Assembly: GCA_900315095.1 (NCBI GenBank)
Contig: OMXS01000002.1
Location: 1 to 64,000, forward strand
Reading direction: 5' to 3'
DNA: 64,000 nucleotides
From: an uncultured Prevotellaceae bacterium
Lineage (GTDB): Bacteria; Bacteroidota; Bacteroidia; Bacteroidales; Bacteroidaceae
A program made the position numbers and the translations under genes. Each line of letters opens with the position of its first letter. Position 1 is the first letter of the stretch. The notes beneath the pieces are model-generated. The model did no database searches. It worked only from the letters and a program-made list of their open reading frames with translations, and had not been told where the DNA came from. Below are positions 34,785 to 46,074 of the stretch, piece after piece.

Positions 34785-36695
34785 ATGCGAAAGATAGAAC
34801 TGCTTGCACCGGCAAAGGACTTGCAATGTGGCATTGCTGCCATCTCACATGGCGCTGATGCTGTATACATCGGGGCGAAACGCTTCGGTGCAAGGGCTGC
34901 TGCGGGCAATTCTGTCGAGGACATAGAGCAGTTGTGCCAGTATGCTCACAAGTATGCTGCTAAGGTGTATGTCACGGTGAACACTATCATCTACGACAAC
35001 GAACTTGACGACACCCGACAGTTGCTCGACGACCTGCAGCGCATCGGTGTCGATGCCGTGCTGGTGCAGGACATGTCGCTATTGAAGCACACCACGCTGC
35101 CGCTGCATGCAAGCACCCAGACGGACAACCGCACGGTGGAGAAAGTGCGCTGGCTGAGGTCGCTGGGCTTCCGTCGCGTAGTGCTGGCTCGCGAGTTGTC
35201 GCTGGCTGATATAAAGGCCATCCACAAGGCGGTGCCCGACGTTGAACTTGAGGTGTTTGTTCATGGCGCCCTGTGCGTCAGTTACAGCGGACAATGCTAT
35301 GCCTCTCAATACTGTTTCGCGCGAAGTGCCAACCGCGGCGAGTGCGCACAGTTCTGCCGTCTGAAGTTCAGCCTTGAGGATGCCGACGGCAACGTGATAG
35401 ACAACGGTCGCTACCTGCTCTCGCTGAAGGACATGTGCCGCATTGACCATCTGGAGCAGTTGGTGGATGCCGGGGTCACCTCATTCAAGATTGAAGGGCG
35501 CCTGAAGGATGTCACATACGTCAAGAACGTGGTGGCGGCATACAGCACTCGTCTCAATCAGATTATAGCCAAGAGCAACGGCAGACTCGCCCGAGCATCG
35601 TTGGGCAGCACAACATATACCTTCATGCCGAACCTGAAGAAGACATTCAACAGGGGCTTTACCGACTATTTCCTCAATGGCAGGACTCCCGACATCGCCT
35701 CGCCAGACACTCCTAAGGCAATGGGCGAATACGTCGGCAGGGTGAAGGAGATAAACCGCAGGTGGATAAAGGTGTCGGGAACGGCATCGTTTGCCAATGG
35801 CGACGGGCTGTGCTACATCAACGACGAGCGCGAACTGGAGGGATTTCGTGTGAATAGGGTGGAGAACAACTGCCTCATTCCGGCCAAGACTCCTCACACG
35901 CTGAAGGTGGGTAAACTGCTCTATCGCAACAACGACCAACTCTTTGAACGCGAACTTCAGAAGCCTTCGGCAGAGCGGAAAATACCTGTGTCGTTAGTGC
36001 TTGGAGAGACTGACCAAGGCTTTAGTCTTACGATGCAAGTCGTTGGCAGCGAGACAGATAGCCCTATCATGGCTGTGTCTTTCGTTGAGTCTGAGAAGCA
36101 GGAGGCACAGACACCCCAGCGTGACAATTACACTCGCTTGCTCAGTCGTCTGGGCGACACTCCGTTTGTGGCCGACAGCATTGAGTTTGAGCCGGCGTCG
36201 TTCAGCCGTTTCATCCCTTCGAGCATGATAGCAACTCTGCGCCGTGATGCCTGTGCCCGTCTTGAGGAGGAAATTGCTGCCGGCATGAATGCCCTGCAAG
36301 AGTCGAGTGCCGATGCCGAGACATTGCCGCTGACGGCTCCTCCCACGGCACCGCTGCCTTACCTGTATAACATCAGCAATGGTGCGGCGCGGCGTTTCTA
36401 TGAGTCGTGTGGGGCAGAGAATATCGGCGAGGCATTCGAGTTGAGGCGCCCTGTGAGGAATGCGCTGCTGATGCAATGCCGCCACTGTCTGCGCTACAGT
36501 TATGGCTATTGTGTGAAGAACGGCGGCAAGAAACCCGTGTGGCGCGAGCCTCTGCGACTGGTGCTTCCTGACGGGCGTCGTTTCCCGTTGCAGTTCGATT
36601 GTAAAAACTGTCAGATGAACGTCTATTCAGCCGAGGGCAGAGACCATGCCGAGGTAAGGGATAGCAGGACGAAATCCAACGGATATGGTGAATAA
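34785..36695 (+). CDS. U32 family peptidase / RlhA-like protein
   Basis: A 636-residue U32 protein. The N-terminal TIM-barrel-like part begins ELLAPAKDLQCGIAAISHGADA and contains VYIGAKRFGARA and the U32 signature EVFVHGALCVSYSGQCYAS (near 153) with Cys residues for a metal or Fe-S site (CYASQYCFARSANRGECAQFC). A C-terminal DUF3656-type extension follows. U32 proteins are annotated as collagenases, but E. coli relatives act in RNA hydroxylation (RlhA) or ubiquinone synthesis. The RlhA type fits the length best. It overlaps the next gene by 11 bp. Confidence 0.9.
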   Translation: MRKIELLAPAKDLQCGIAAISHGADAVYIGAKRFGARAAAGNSVEDIEQLCQYAHKYAAKVYVTVNTIIYDNELDDTRQLLDDLQRIGVDAVLVQDMSLLKHTTLPLHASTQTDNRTVEKVRWLRSLGFRRVVLARELSLADIKAIHKAVPDVELEVFVHGALCVSYSGQCYASQYCFARSANRGECAQFCRLKFSLEDADGNVIDNGRYLLSLKDMCRIDHLEQLVDAGVTSFKIEGRLKDVTYVKNVVAAYSTRLNQIIAKSNGRLARASLGSTTYTFMPNLKKTFNRGFTDYFLNGRTPDIASPDTPKAMGEYVGRVKEINRRWIKVSGTASFANGDGLCYINDERELEGFRVNRVENNCLIPAKTPHTLKVGKLLYRNNDQLFERELQKPSAERKIPVSLVLGETDQGFSLTMQVVGSETDSPIMAVSFVESEKQEAQTPQRDNYTRLLSRLGDTPFVADSIEFEPASFSRFIPSSMIATLRRDACARLEEEIAAGMNALQESSADAETLPLTAPPTAPLPYLYNISNGAARRFYESCGAENIGEAFELRRPVRNALLMQCRHCLRYSYGYCVKNGGKKPVWREPLRLVLPDGRRFPLQFDCKNCQMNVYSAEGRDHAEVRDSRTKSNGYGE

Positions 36696-37692
36696 AAGGA
36701 TACATATAGCAATCGTCTTTGTGTTGGCCGTGGTGCTGACGCTGTGCTCTTGTGGCAAGGGCATAAGCCTCAGGCGTGCGCCCATCACCGACACCACCCT
36801 CACCGAAAAGCAACTCGACAGCCTGCGCTTCGACCGCGAGCATCACTATTCAGAGAACTACAACTTCGTGGTGCGTGCCGACTCTCTCTGCCTGCTGAAG
36901 CAGTTGCCCGAGGAGGCGTTAGTGGGGATGCCTACCGACACGCTGCGCCTGTCTAAGGGTGACCATCTCGTGGTTGCCGACATTCATGTTGTGCCTACCG
37001 ACAAGGTTGACAGCATCTGGGTGCAGGTGGCTCACGACCAGTTCACTTTCGGATGGACACACGAGTCGGAACTGCTGCCTGCCGTGGTGCCCGACGACCC
37101 CATATCCCAGTTCATCTCCTTCTTCAGCGATACCCACTACGTCATTTTCATCATCGTTATAATTCTCATCGCTGCTGCCTACATCGTGCGCACATCGCTG
37201 CGCCGCAACGCAAAGATTGTGCATTTCAACGACATCGCGTCGTTCTATCCCACGCTGCTGACGCTCATTGTGGCCACCTCGGCGTCGTTCTATGCCAGCA
37301 TCCAGAACTTTGCACCCGACACCTGGCGCGAGTTCTATTTCCATCCCACGCTCAACCCCTTTGTCGTTGAGCCCGTGCTTGCCATCTTCCTCGTCTCGGT
37401 GTGGGCGATGCTCATTGTAGGACTGGCGAGTGTCGATGTGGCGCGCCATCGTCTGCCCTTCGGCGAGGCCGTGCTTTATCTCTGCGGACTTGCTGCCGTG
37501 TGTGCTGCCGACTACATCATCTTCAGCGTCACCACGCTGTGGTATGTCGGTTATCTGCTTCTTGTGGCCTACATCATCTTTGCCATGTGGCGCTATTGCC
37601 GTCATGCCCGTGCCCAGTATGTCTGTGGCAACTGCGGTCAGCCGATGCACTCTAAAGGCCGTTGTTCCGCCTGCGGCGCCGTCAATGTGTAG
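36685..37692 (+). CDS. Membrane lipoprotein with C-terminal zinc ribbon
   Basis: A 335-residue protein unlike any family I can name. It begins with a lipobox-like signal (VLTLCSC, Cys about 23), then a periplasmic domain of about 120 residues, then about five membrane helices (YVIFIIVIILIAAAYIV near 152, and others at about 185-205, 230-250, 262-280 and 290-305). It ends in a short cytoplasmic zinc ribbon YVCGNCGQPM...CSACG. The start overlaps the U32 stop by 11 bp, which suggests coupling. Role unknown. Confidence 0.75.
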   Translation: MVNKRIHIAIVFVLAVVLTLCSCGKGISLRRAPITDTTLTEKQLDSLRFDREHHYSENYNFVVRADSLCLLKQLPEEALVGMPTDTLRLSKGDHLVVADIHVVPTDKVDSIWVQVAHDQFTFGWTHESELLPAVVPDDPISQFISFFSDTHYVIFIIVIILIAAAYIVRTSLRRNAKIVHFNDIASFYPTLLTLIVATSASFYASIQNFAPDTWREFYFHPTLNPFVVEPVLAIFLVSVWAMLIVGLASVDVARHRLPFGEAVLYLCGLAAVCAADYIIFSVTTLWYVGYLLLVAYIIFAMWRYCRHARAQYVCGNCGQPMHSKGRCSACGAVNV

Positions 37693-37895
37693 CGGTTCGT
37701 TGGGGTGGGGGAGTCTCTGAATCTCTTTTCAGCATTTTGTTTTTCGTTGTGCCGTTTTTCTCAAAAGGGCTTTTTCGTTGTGTCAGGAGTGCCTTCTGGC
37801 GTGTCAGTGGTATATGTTTTATGGTGCGAGAGGTGGTCGGTGGGGCGCAGAGATGTCATCATTGGCGTGTGTTCGGGCAGGCGGGCGTGTTACTA
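37693..37895. other. Spacer without visible gene
   Basis: GT-rich sequence between the zinc-ribbon membrane protein and the inverted repeat. I see no gene, clear terminator or promoter. Confidence 0.4.
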
Positions 37896-38055
37896 ATGCA
37901 AAGATACAAAATGAAAGGGCGTTTTGCAAGAAAATCAACGAATTTCTTCCGACCATTTTAGGTCGGAAAATTTTGCCATAAAAGTGGTGAAACCCTTTGT
38001 TTCAAGGCATTTCAGCAAAGGTCGGAAAGGGTCGGAAATGGGTCGGAAGATTTTT
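37896..38055 (-). repeat. 160-bp inverted repeat, copy 1 (promoter-bearing)
   Basis: The reverse complement of this segment matches 40862-41020 over its whole length with scattered differences. Shared landmarks are an outward-facing TATCTTTGCA box, TTGCAAAACG, the hairpin TTCCGACC/GGTCGGAA with different loops, CTTTGTTT, and three GGTCGGAAA-type units. Small open frames inside are repeat translations. Confidence 0.8.
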
Positions 38056-38127
38056 GAAATTTGGGTGTTAGGTGATGGGTGTTGGTGGTCAGAACAAAGA
38101 ACTATTAGCCAACACCAACACTAATTA

Positions 38128-38191
38128 GACATTTAGACATTTAGACATTTGGACATTTGGACATTTGGACATTTGGACATTTGGACATTTG
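38128..38191. repeat. Tandem array of an 8-bp unit
   Basis: Eight perfect head-to-tail octamers: GACATTTA twice, then GACATTTG six times. Confidence 0.9.
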
Positions 38192-38227
38192 CCGTTGTGA
38201 GGACTGAGCGCAAGAGAAAGATTTTGA

Positions 38228-38287
38228 CAAAAATATATGTATATATATTTTATATTATATATATATTATAATATATATATAATATAA
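38228..38287. repeat. AT-only palindromic tract
   Basis: About 55 bp of nearly pure A and T (ATATATGTATATATATTTTAT and similar) with several overlapping palindromes. It lies between the two octamer arrays. Confidence 0.7.
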
Positions 38288-38329
38288 GAAATGAGACACC
38301 TAAAAACGTGAATCCCCCAAAGGGCATTT

Positions 38330-38361
38330 GTCCAATTGTCCAATTGTCCAATTGTCCAATT
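38330..38361. repeat. Second 8-bp tandem array
   Basis: Four perfect copies of GTCCAATT. The remaining sequence to 38541 contains no gene. Confidence 0.9.
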
Positions 38362-38541
38362 TTGTCATGCTCACCGTGCGAATTATCTTTACAGTTTGCA
38401 TATATTTTTGATGTAAGTCGCTGATATGCTGCACTTAATGTTGTGGTCGAGTATCCTTCCTCTTTTGACGGCATCATACCAAAAATGCGAATTGTAACCG
38501 AATTGTAACCATCATTATAGTATGTTTTGCCTTGTTTTCTT

Positions 38542-38549
38542 TATCTTTG
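38542..38549 (+). promoter_or_regulatory. Na/Pi fusion gene promoter -7 box
   Basis: TATCTTTG followed by CAGAG, 30 bp before the ATG at 38580. Confidence 0.65.
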
Positions 38550-38579
38550 CAGAGTAATTTAGTAATAAAAAGAAAAGAT

Positions 38580-40538
38580 ATGACGTTTGAATTGTTTTTC
38601 AGGTTGCTTGGTTCGTTAGCATTGCTCATTTACGGTATGAAGACGATGAGCGACGCCCTGCAGAAGATGGCAGGACCAAGTTTGCGACATATATTAGCCC
38701 GAATGACTGGCAACCGACTGAGCGGCATGCTGACAGGAACGATGGTTACCTGTGCCGTGCAGTCGTCATCGGCTACTACGGTAATGACAGTCTCTTTCGT
38801 TTCGGCAGGACTGCTCACGCTGGCACAAGCCATCTCGGTAATCATGGGCGCCAATATCGGCACCACACTCACGGCATGGATTATGTCGTTGGGATATAAT
38901 CTCGACCTAACCATCTTGGTGTTTCCTGCTTTCCTCATCGGCATGGTGCTCATCTACAAGAAGCGCCATCGCGTGGCGGGCGATTTCCTTTTCGGTCTGG
39001 CATTCCTGTTCTGGTCGCTGGTAATGCTGAGCAGCGTAGGGCGCGATATGGACTTGGCTCATAATGCTGATGTAGTAGATTTCTTCGCATCGTTCGATAC
39101 AGGCAGTTATCTCACCATTCTGGCCTTTCTGGCAGCAGGTACCGTAATCACTTGCATTGTGCAGTCGTCGGCAGCGGTGATGGCCATTACCATCCTGCTA
39201 TGCTCCACGGGAGTGTTGCCCATCTATATGGGTGTGGCCTTGGTGATGGGCGAGAATATCGGCACCACGGCAACCGCCAATCTTGCGGCTCTCGGTGCCG
39301 GCACAGAGGCTCGACGGGCAGCCCTGGCCCATCTGCTGTTCAATGTGTTTGGCGTCATCTGGGTGCTCGCGGTGTTCTATCCCTTCGTCAATATGGTGTG
39401 CGGGCTTGTAGGCTACAACCCCTCTTTGTCGGGACAGGCAGAGCGTATCCCCGTGGTGCTGGCAATGTTCCACACCTGTTTCAATATCCTCAACACCGCC
39501 CTGCTCATCGGCTTTATTCCGCAGATGGAACGCATCGTTTGCAAGCTAATGCCCGAAAGCAAGTCTGAGGCAAAACAGCCCACCACGTTGCATTATATCC
39601 GCGGCGGTGTGATACAAACCCCTGAAATTGCCGTGTTGCAGGCACAGAAGGAAATCGTGCATTATGCCGAGCGCATGCACCGCATGTTCGGAATGGTGTG
39701 TGTGCTAATCGACGAAAAGGACAAGAAAGAGCGGGAAAGTCAGTTCGCGCGCATCGAACGCTATGAGACCATTGCCGACAACATGGAGATAGAGATAGCA
39801 AACTATCTGGAGCAGGTGAGCAACGAACATCTTTCAGACGACACCAAGGACAAGATACGCGTCATGCTCCGCCAGATAGGTGAACTGGAATCCATCGGCG
39901 ACGCCTGTTACAAGATGGCACGCACGGTAAACCATCTGCGTGAATACAAGGAGGACTTCACCGCCGAGCAGTATGCCAAGATTCACGACATGCTACGACT
40001 GGTGAACGAGGCTGTGGTGCAGATGATAGTGGTGGTTAGCGGACGGCGCAAAGACCTCTCGCTCAACGACTCGCTGTCAATAGAAAAAGACATCAACGAA
40101 CTGCGCAACAATCTCAGACGTGAGACTGTCAGCGGTGTCGACTCTCATCAGTATTCATACGCTCTCGGCACACTCTACAACGACATCGTGGCAGACAGCG
40201 AGAAGATAGGCGACTATGTCATGAATATTGTTGAAGCCCGTCTGGGAAAGCATCTGCTCAGTTATGCCGGCTTGAGTCTGAATCTCGACAAGAAGACAGT
40301 TGCTGTTGAAGGCAATCCCGTTAATCTCACGCCCACAGAGTTTGAACTGCTACGCCAACTATTGACCAACCGCGGCAAAGTGCTCTCCCGCCAGCAACTG
40401 ATGGATACCGTATGGGCTGGTGTCATCGTTACAGACCGCACCGTAGATGTCCACATAACCCGCTTGCGCAAGAAACTGGGTGTTTACGCCAATAATATCG
40501 TCAGTCGCCCCGGTTTCGGCTATGTGTTTGAGGAATAA
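38580..40538 (+). CDS. Na/Pi-cotransporter-like protein fused to PhoU and OmpR-type winged helix
   Basis: A 652-residue protein with three parts. Residues 1-315 form the membrane part with two inverted Na/Pi-symporter repeats marked by QSSSATT (61-67) and QSSAAV (195-200), each followed by a G-E/A-NIGTT motif (90-96, 224-230). Residues about 345-555 form a PhoU-like four-helix domain with ESIGD (437-441) and SEKIGDY (540-546). Residues 563-652 form a complete OmpR/PhoB-type DNA-binding winged helix (LTPTEFELLRQLL, TVDVHITRLRKKLG, GFGYVFEE). The first two parts are a known combination; the DNA-binding tail is unusual. It suggests a membrane-tethered phosphate-responsive regulator, but there is no receiver domain. 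The ATG at 38580 follows the promoter. Confidence 0.92.
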   Translation: MTFELFFRLLGSLALLIYGMKTMSDALQKMAGPSLRHILARMTGNRLSGMLTGTMVTCAVQSSSATTVMTVSFVSAGLLTLAQAISVIMGANIGTTLTAWIMSLGYNLDLTILVFPAFLIGMVLIYKKRHRVAGDFLFGLAFLFWSLVMLSSVGRDMDLAHNADVVDFFASFDTGSYLTILAFLAAGTVITCIVQSSAAVMAITILLCSTGVLPIYMGVALVMGENIGTTATANLAALGAGTEARRAALAHLLFNVFGVIWVLAVFYPFVNMVCGLVGYNPSLSGQAERIPVVLAMFHTCFNILNTALLIGFIPQMERIVCKLMPESKSEAKQPTTLHYIRGGVIQTPEIAVLQAQKEIVHYAERMHRMFGMVCVLIDEKDKKERESQFARIERYETIADNMEIEIANYLEQVSNEHLSDDTKDKIRVMLRQIGELESIGDACYKMARTVNHLREYKEDFTAEQYAKIHDMLRLVNEAVVQMIVVVSGRRKDLSLNDSLSIEKDINELRNNLRRETVSGVDSHQYSYALGTLYNDIVADSEKIGDYVMNIVEARLGKHLLSYAGLSLNLDKKTVAVEGNPVNLTPTEFELLRQLLTNRGKVLSRQQLMDTVWAGVIVTDRTVDVHITRLRKKLGVYANNIVSRPGFGYVFEE

Positions 40539-40861
40539 CACAGGGGTTTGAGAAAAAGGTGGCAGATGTCCAAATGCTATAAGTAGACCATGAACTTAAC
40601 GCCCTAGACGTGTCTGCCGTTTGCAAAGGTACTAATTTTATTTTAAAAAATAGGGAAGTATATACAATTAGACTCCATTGCTAACGATTGCTTTTCCCTA
40701 TAGGCCAGCGACCGTTGGTTCCCCGCCCCTGAAGGGGAGGGGCCCGGGGTGGGGACTGTGTTGTCCTCTATCTCCCTCTATCTCCTTCTATCTCCTTCCT
40801 TTAATCACCGACCCCGCCCCTATCCCCGCCCCTGCATGGGTGGGGAACCAACGGACACACA
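40539..40861. repeat. GC-rich dispersed repeat spacer
   Basis: No gene. Between 40719 and 40850 there are CCCCGCCCCTGAAGGGGAGG and CCCCGCCCCTGCATGGGTGG units separated by CTATCTCC octamer repeats. Related units occur at 2776-2812 and 51610-51746. Confidence 0.65.
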
Positions 40862-41020
40862 CTTTTTCCCGACCTATTTCCGACCTTTTCCGACCTTGGC
40901 TGAAATGCCTTAAAACAAAGGGTTTCGCCACTTTTAGGGTGTAATTTTCCGACCTCAATATGGTCGGAAGTTTTTCGTTGATTTTCTTGCAAAACGCTTG
41001 ATTATTTTGTATCTTTGCAT
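40862..41020 (+). repeat. 160-bp inverted repeat, copy 2 (promoter-bearing)
   Basis: The mirror of 37896-38055. It contains CCGACC units, the hairpin TTCCGACC/GGTCGGAA with loop TCAATAT, TTGCAAAACG, and an outward TATCTTTG box at 41010-41017 pointing at the TonB receptor gene. Confidence 0.8.
41010..41017 (+). promoter_or_regulatory. Promoter box inside repeat copy 2
   Basis: TATCTTTG followed by CATTAG, 108 bp before the TonB receptor start. It could act in addition to the nearer box at 41088. Confidence 0.5.
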
Positions 41021-41087
41021 TAGATTTAAGCAGTCAGGGGTGCGAAAATCCACATAAATGGGGATTGCATAGAAATGATAATATCAT

Positions 41088-41095
41088 TACCTTTG
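41088..41095 (+). promoter_or_regulatory. TonB receptor promoter -7 box
   Basis: TACCTTTG followed by CACCG, 30 bp before the ATG at 41126. Confidence 0.6.
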
Positions 41096-41125
41096 CACCG
41101 TAAAAAGAGAAATGTATAAACAATA

Positions 41126-43531
41126 ATGAGAAAAACGATTTTGGCAGCAGCGCTTATGGCTGCACTCTCTGTTTCGGCAGACGTAAAAGATTTCACTGTG
41201 GATAACAATCTTGCAGACAGCTCTCGCGTGTACGACCTCGACGAGGTGGTTGTGGTGGCACAGCCTAAAGAGCAGTTCCGCCTGCGCGTGCAACCCGTGA
41301 GTTCTTCGATGTTCTCCGTTGACGAAATAGCATCGGTGGGAGCCCGCGACCTTCGCGAACTGGCCAGTTATGTGCCGTCGTTCGCAATGCCTAACTATGG
41401 CTCGCGCTACACATCATCTATATACGTGCGCGGTATAGGCTCGCGCGTGAACAGTCCGGCAGTGGGCATCTATGTCGACGGCATGCCCCTAGCAACGAAG
41501 AGTCAGTTCAACTTCCACACATATTCCATCGACCGCATCGACGTGCTGCGCGGACCGCAGGGAACACTCTACGGAATGAACACCGAGGGAGGCATGGTGC
41601 GCATGTACTCGAAGAACCCCTTCAACTATCAAGGCACCGACGTGTCGTTAGGGTGGGGCACACGCTGGTACCGCAACGCACAGGTGGAGCACTACGCACG
41701 TCTGGGCAAGCGCTTCGCCATAGCAGTGGCTGGATTCTACAACGGACAGAACGGCTTCTTCCGCAACCAGGTAACAGGGCAGCGTGCCGACAAGTATAAC
41801 GAGGGAGGTGGCAAGATACGTCTGGGATATACCGACCACAAACGCTGGACTGCCGACCTCATCGCCGACTATCAGTATGTGCGACAGAACGGATTCCCAT
41901 ACGGCACAATGGACATCGCCACAGGCGAGACGGCAGACCCCGCGACAAACCGTCAGAGCAACTACCGCCGCAACATGCTCAACAGCGCTCTTAACCTGAA
42001 GTTCGCTGGCAACTACTTCGACTTTTTCTCAACCACATCATACCAGCACCTGAAGGACTATATGATGCTGGACATCGACTACATGCCCATCGACCTGATG
42101 CACATGGAGCAGCGACAGCTGCAGAACTCGCTGAGCCAGGAACTGGTGCTGAAGAGCAACAAACCAGGCATGTGGCAGTGGACAACGGGTGCCTTCGGCT
42201 CTTACCTGTGGCTGAGAACATGGGCTCCGGTTCATTTCGACAGCGACTTCACCACACGCATAGCAAAAGCGATAGAGACACAGATGTACAACGCCATGCT
42301 CGCGTCAATGGCAGCGCGCATGCAGCAGCAGGGAATGCCCGAGGCAGCAGCACAGGCGGCAGCAGCGGCAGCGATAGAGAAGGCAGGAGGTGTCTCGATG
42401 ACTGCCGACATGGCTGTTCCGGGACTTTTCCACACACCGCAGTTCAACCTCGGATTCTTCCATGAGAGCAACCTCACCTTCGGACGTATGACGCTGACAC
42501 TGGGACTGCGCTACGACTACACCCACACAAAGGTACACTACGACACCTCGGCATTCATGACCATGACCGCCAACGTGATGGGACAGCAGGCAACGAATGT
42601 GCTCTCGTCGGTGTTCAACGGACGCAACCGCAGCGACTTCAACCAACTGCTGCCGAAGGTGGGGCTGAGCTACCGCATTGACGAGGCAGGAAACAATGTC
42701 TATGCCACCGTGAGCAAGGGCTTCCGTGCTGGAGGCTTCAACATACAGATGTTCTCTGACATCCTGCAGACCGAACTCAACGCCAACAGCAGCAAGGCAA
42801 ACCGCTCAAGCTATGACATTCCACACACCGAGGAAGACTACGACAACGTGAACAACACCATAGCCTTCAAGCCTGAGGTGAGCTGGAACTACGAGGCGGG
42901 CGCACATCTCAACCTCTTCGGAAACAGTCTGCAGATGGACCTCTCGGCATTCTACATGCAGGTGCGCGACCAGCAACTCTCTGTGATGGCGGGCAACTAC
43001 GGCTTCGGACGTATGATGGTGAACGCCGGCAAGAGTTACAGTTGCGGTGCCGAGCTGACACTTCGCGGCAAGGCATTCGACAACCGCCTGTCGTGGACGG
43101 CAGCCTACGGATACACCCACGCAGCATTCAAGGAGTATGACGATGCTGAGGTCGTTGACGGCAAGGAGGTGACCATCAGCTACAAGGACAAGCGCGTGCC
43201 GTTTGTTCCCGACCATACCCTCAGCTGCTTCGTCGACTACACCTTCCCTGTTTCCAACAGCGGTCTGCGTGCCATCACCATCGGCGCAAACACATACATG
43301 CAGGGCAAGACCTACTGGGACGAGGCAAACACATATTACCAGAAACTCTACTGCGTGCTTGGCGCTCATGCCGATGCTGACTTCGGTTTCATGAAACTCA
43401 GCGTGTGGGGACGTAACCTCACCGACACCCGCTATAACACCTTCGCCTCGCTGAACACCTCTACAGGACAGTACTTCGCACAGCGCGGCAACCCGCTGCA
43501 AATGGGTGTTGACCTCAAGTTCCATTTCTAG
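41126..43531 (+). CDS. TonB-dependent outer-membrane receptor
   Basis: An 801-residue receptor for energised uptake of an unknown ligand. The signal peptide is about 1-19. A TonB-box-like DLDEVVVVAQ lies at 37-46, and the plug domain is at about 50-165 (VYVRGIG-type strand, RIDVLRGPQGTLYGMNTEGG). The rest is a 22-strand barrel ending in an aromatic residue (VDLKFHF). There is no CarboxypepD_reg extension and no SusD partner, so it is not a typical SusC and more like a FecA/siderophore-type receptor. Residues about 390-420 are an Ala/Gln/Met-rich helical insert (AAAQAAAAAAIEKAGG), unusual for a barrel loop. Confidence 0.92.
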   Translation: MRKTILAAALMAALSVSADVKDFTVDNNLADSSRVYDLDEVVVVAQPKEQFRLRVQPVSSSMFSVDEIASVGARDLRELASYVPSFAMPNYGSRYTSSIYVRGIGSRVNSPAVGIYVDGMPLATKSQFNFHTYSIDRIDVLRGPQGTLYGMNTEGGMVRMYSKNPFNYQGTDVSLGWGTRWYRNAQVEHYARLGKRFAIAVAGFYNGQNGFFRNQVTGQRADKYNEGGGKIRLGYTDHKRWTADLIADYQYVRQNGFPYGTMDIATGETADPATNRQSNYRRNMLNSALNLKFAGNYFDFFSTTSYQHLKDYMMLDIDYMPIDLMHMEQRQLQNSLSQELVLKSNKPGMWQWTTGAFGSYLWLRTWAPVHFDSDFTTRIAKAIETQMYNAMLASMAARMQQQGMPEAAAQAAAAAAIEKAGGVSMTADMAVPGLFHTPQFNLGFFHESNLTFGRMTLTLGLRYDYTHTKVHYDTSAFMTMTANVMGQQATNVLSSVFNGRNRSDFNQLLPKVGLSYRIDEAGNNVYATVSKGFRAGGFNIQMFSDILQTELNANSSKANRSSYDIPHTEEDYDNVNNTIAFKPEVSWNYEAGAHLNLFGNSLQMDLSAFYMQVRDQQLSVMAGNYGFGRMMVNAGKSYSCGAELTLRGKAFDNRLSWTAAYGYTHAAFKEYDDAEVVDGKEVTISYKDKRVPFVPDHTLSCFVDYTFPVSNSGLRAITIGANTYMQGKTYWDEANTYYQKLYCVLGAHADADFGFMKLSVWGRNLTDTRYNTFASLNTSTGQYFAQRGNPLQMGVDLKFHF

Positions 43532-43572
43532 TTTTAGACAAATAGACATAAAGGGTTTAGAAAAACATATTG

Positions 43573-43598
43573 GGGAAGGCAGATGCCTTCCCTTTTTG
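43573..43598 (+). terminator. TonB receptor terminator
   Basis: GGGAAGGCA at 43573-43581 pairs perfectly with TGCCTTCCC at 43584-43592, followed by TTTTTG. Confidence 0.85.
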
Positions 43599-43745
43599 TT
43601 TCTTCAAATAATAAAGTCTTAATGTCTTTCTGTCCCAGATACGTCTATATGCCTAAAATCAATACTATTTGTTTCGCATTTGGCACAAGATACGCGAGGG
43701 AAAGAAAATGTTACATCAGCGAGTGGCGCGTAAGTAAAATGTTAT

Positions 43746-43753
43746 TATCTTTG
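43746..43753 (+). promoter_or_regulatory. Xylanase promoter -7 box
   Basis: TATCTTTG followed by CACAAC, 41 bp upstream of the xylanase start. Confidence 0.65.
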
Positions 43754-43791
43754 CACAACAGTAGAAATTTATTAATCTATCACATAATTAA

Positions 43792-45960
<2,169 letters not shown>

Positions 45961-45987
45961 TCTGAATATTCTTTGATATTTAATCGG

Positions 45988-46016
45988 AGCACCGTCCTTG
46001 TGGCGGTGCTTTTTTG
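45988..46016 (+). terminator. Xylanase terminator
   Basis: AGCACCG at 45988-45994 pairs with CGGTGCT at 46004-46010, followed by TTTTTTG. Confidence 0.85.
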
Positions 46017-46074
46017 TTTCAGGATGTTATAATAAAACTATGAGCGAAACGTTTATAAAATAAAAACCTTTATT

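Noticed and set aside
37662..38124. Several overlapping small frames of 60-100 codons
   Set aside because: They translate the 160-bp repeat and tandem arrays; the mirror repeat at 40.9 kb gives similar frames.
38128..38361. Possible CRISPR array
   Set aside because: Units are only 8 bp with no spacers and no cas genes.
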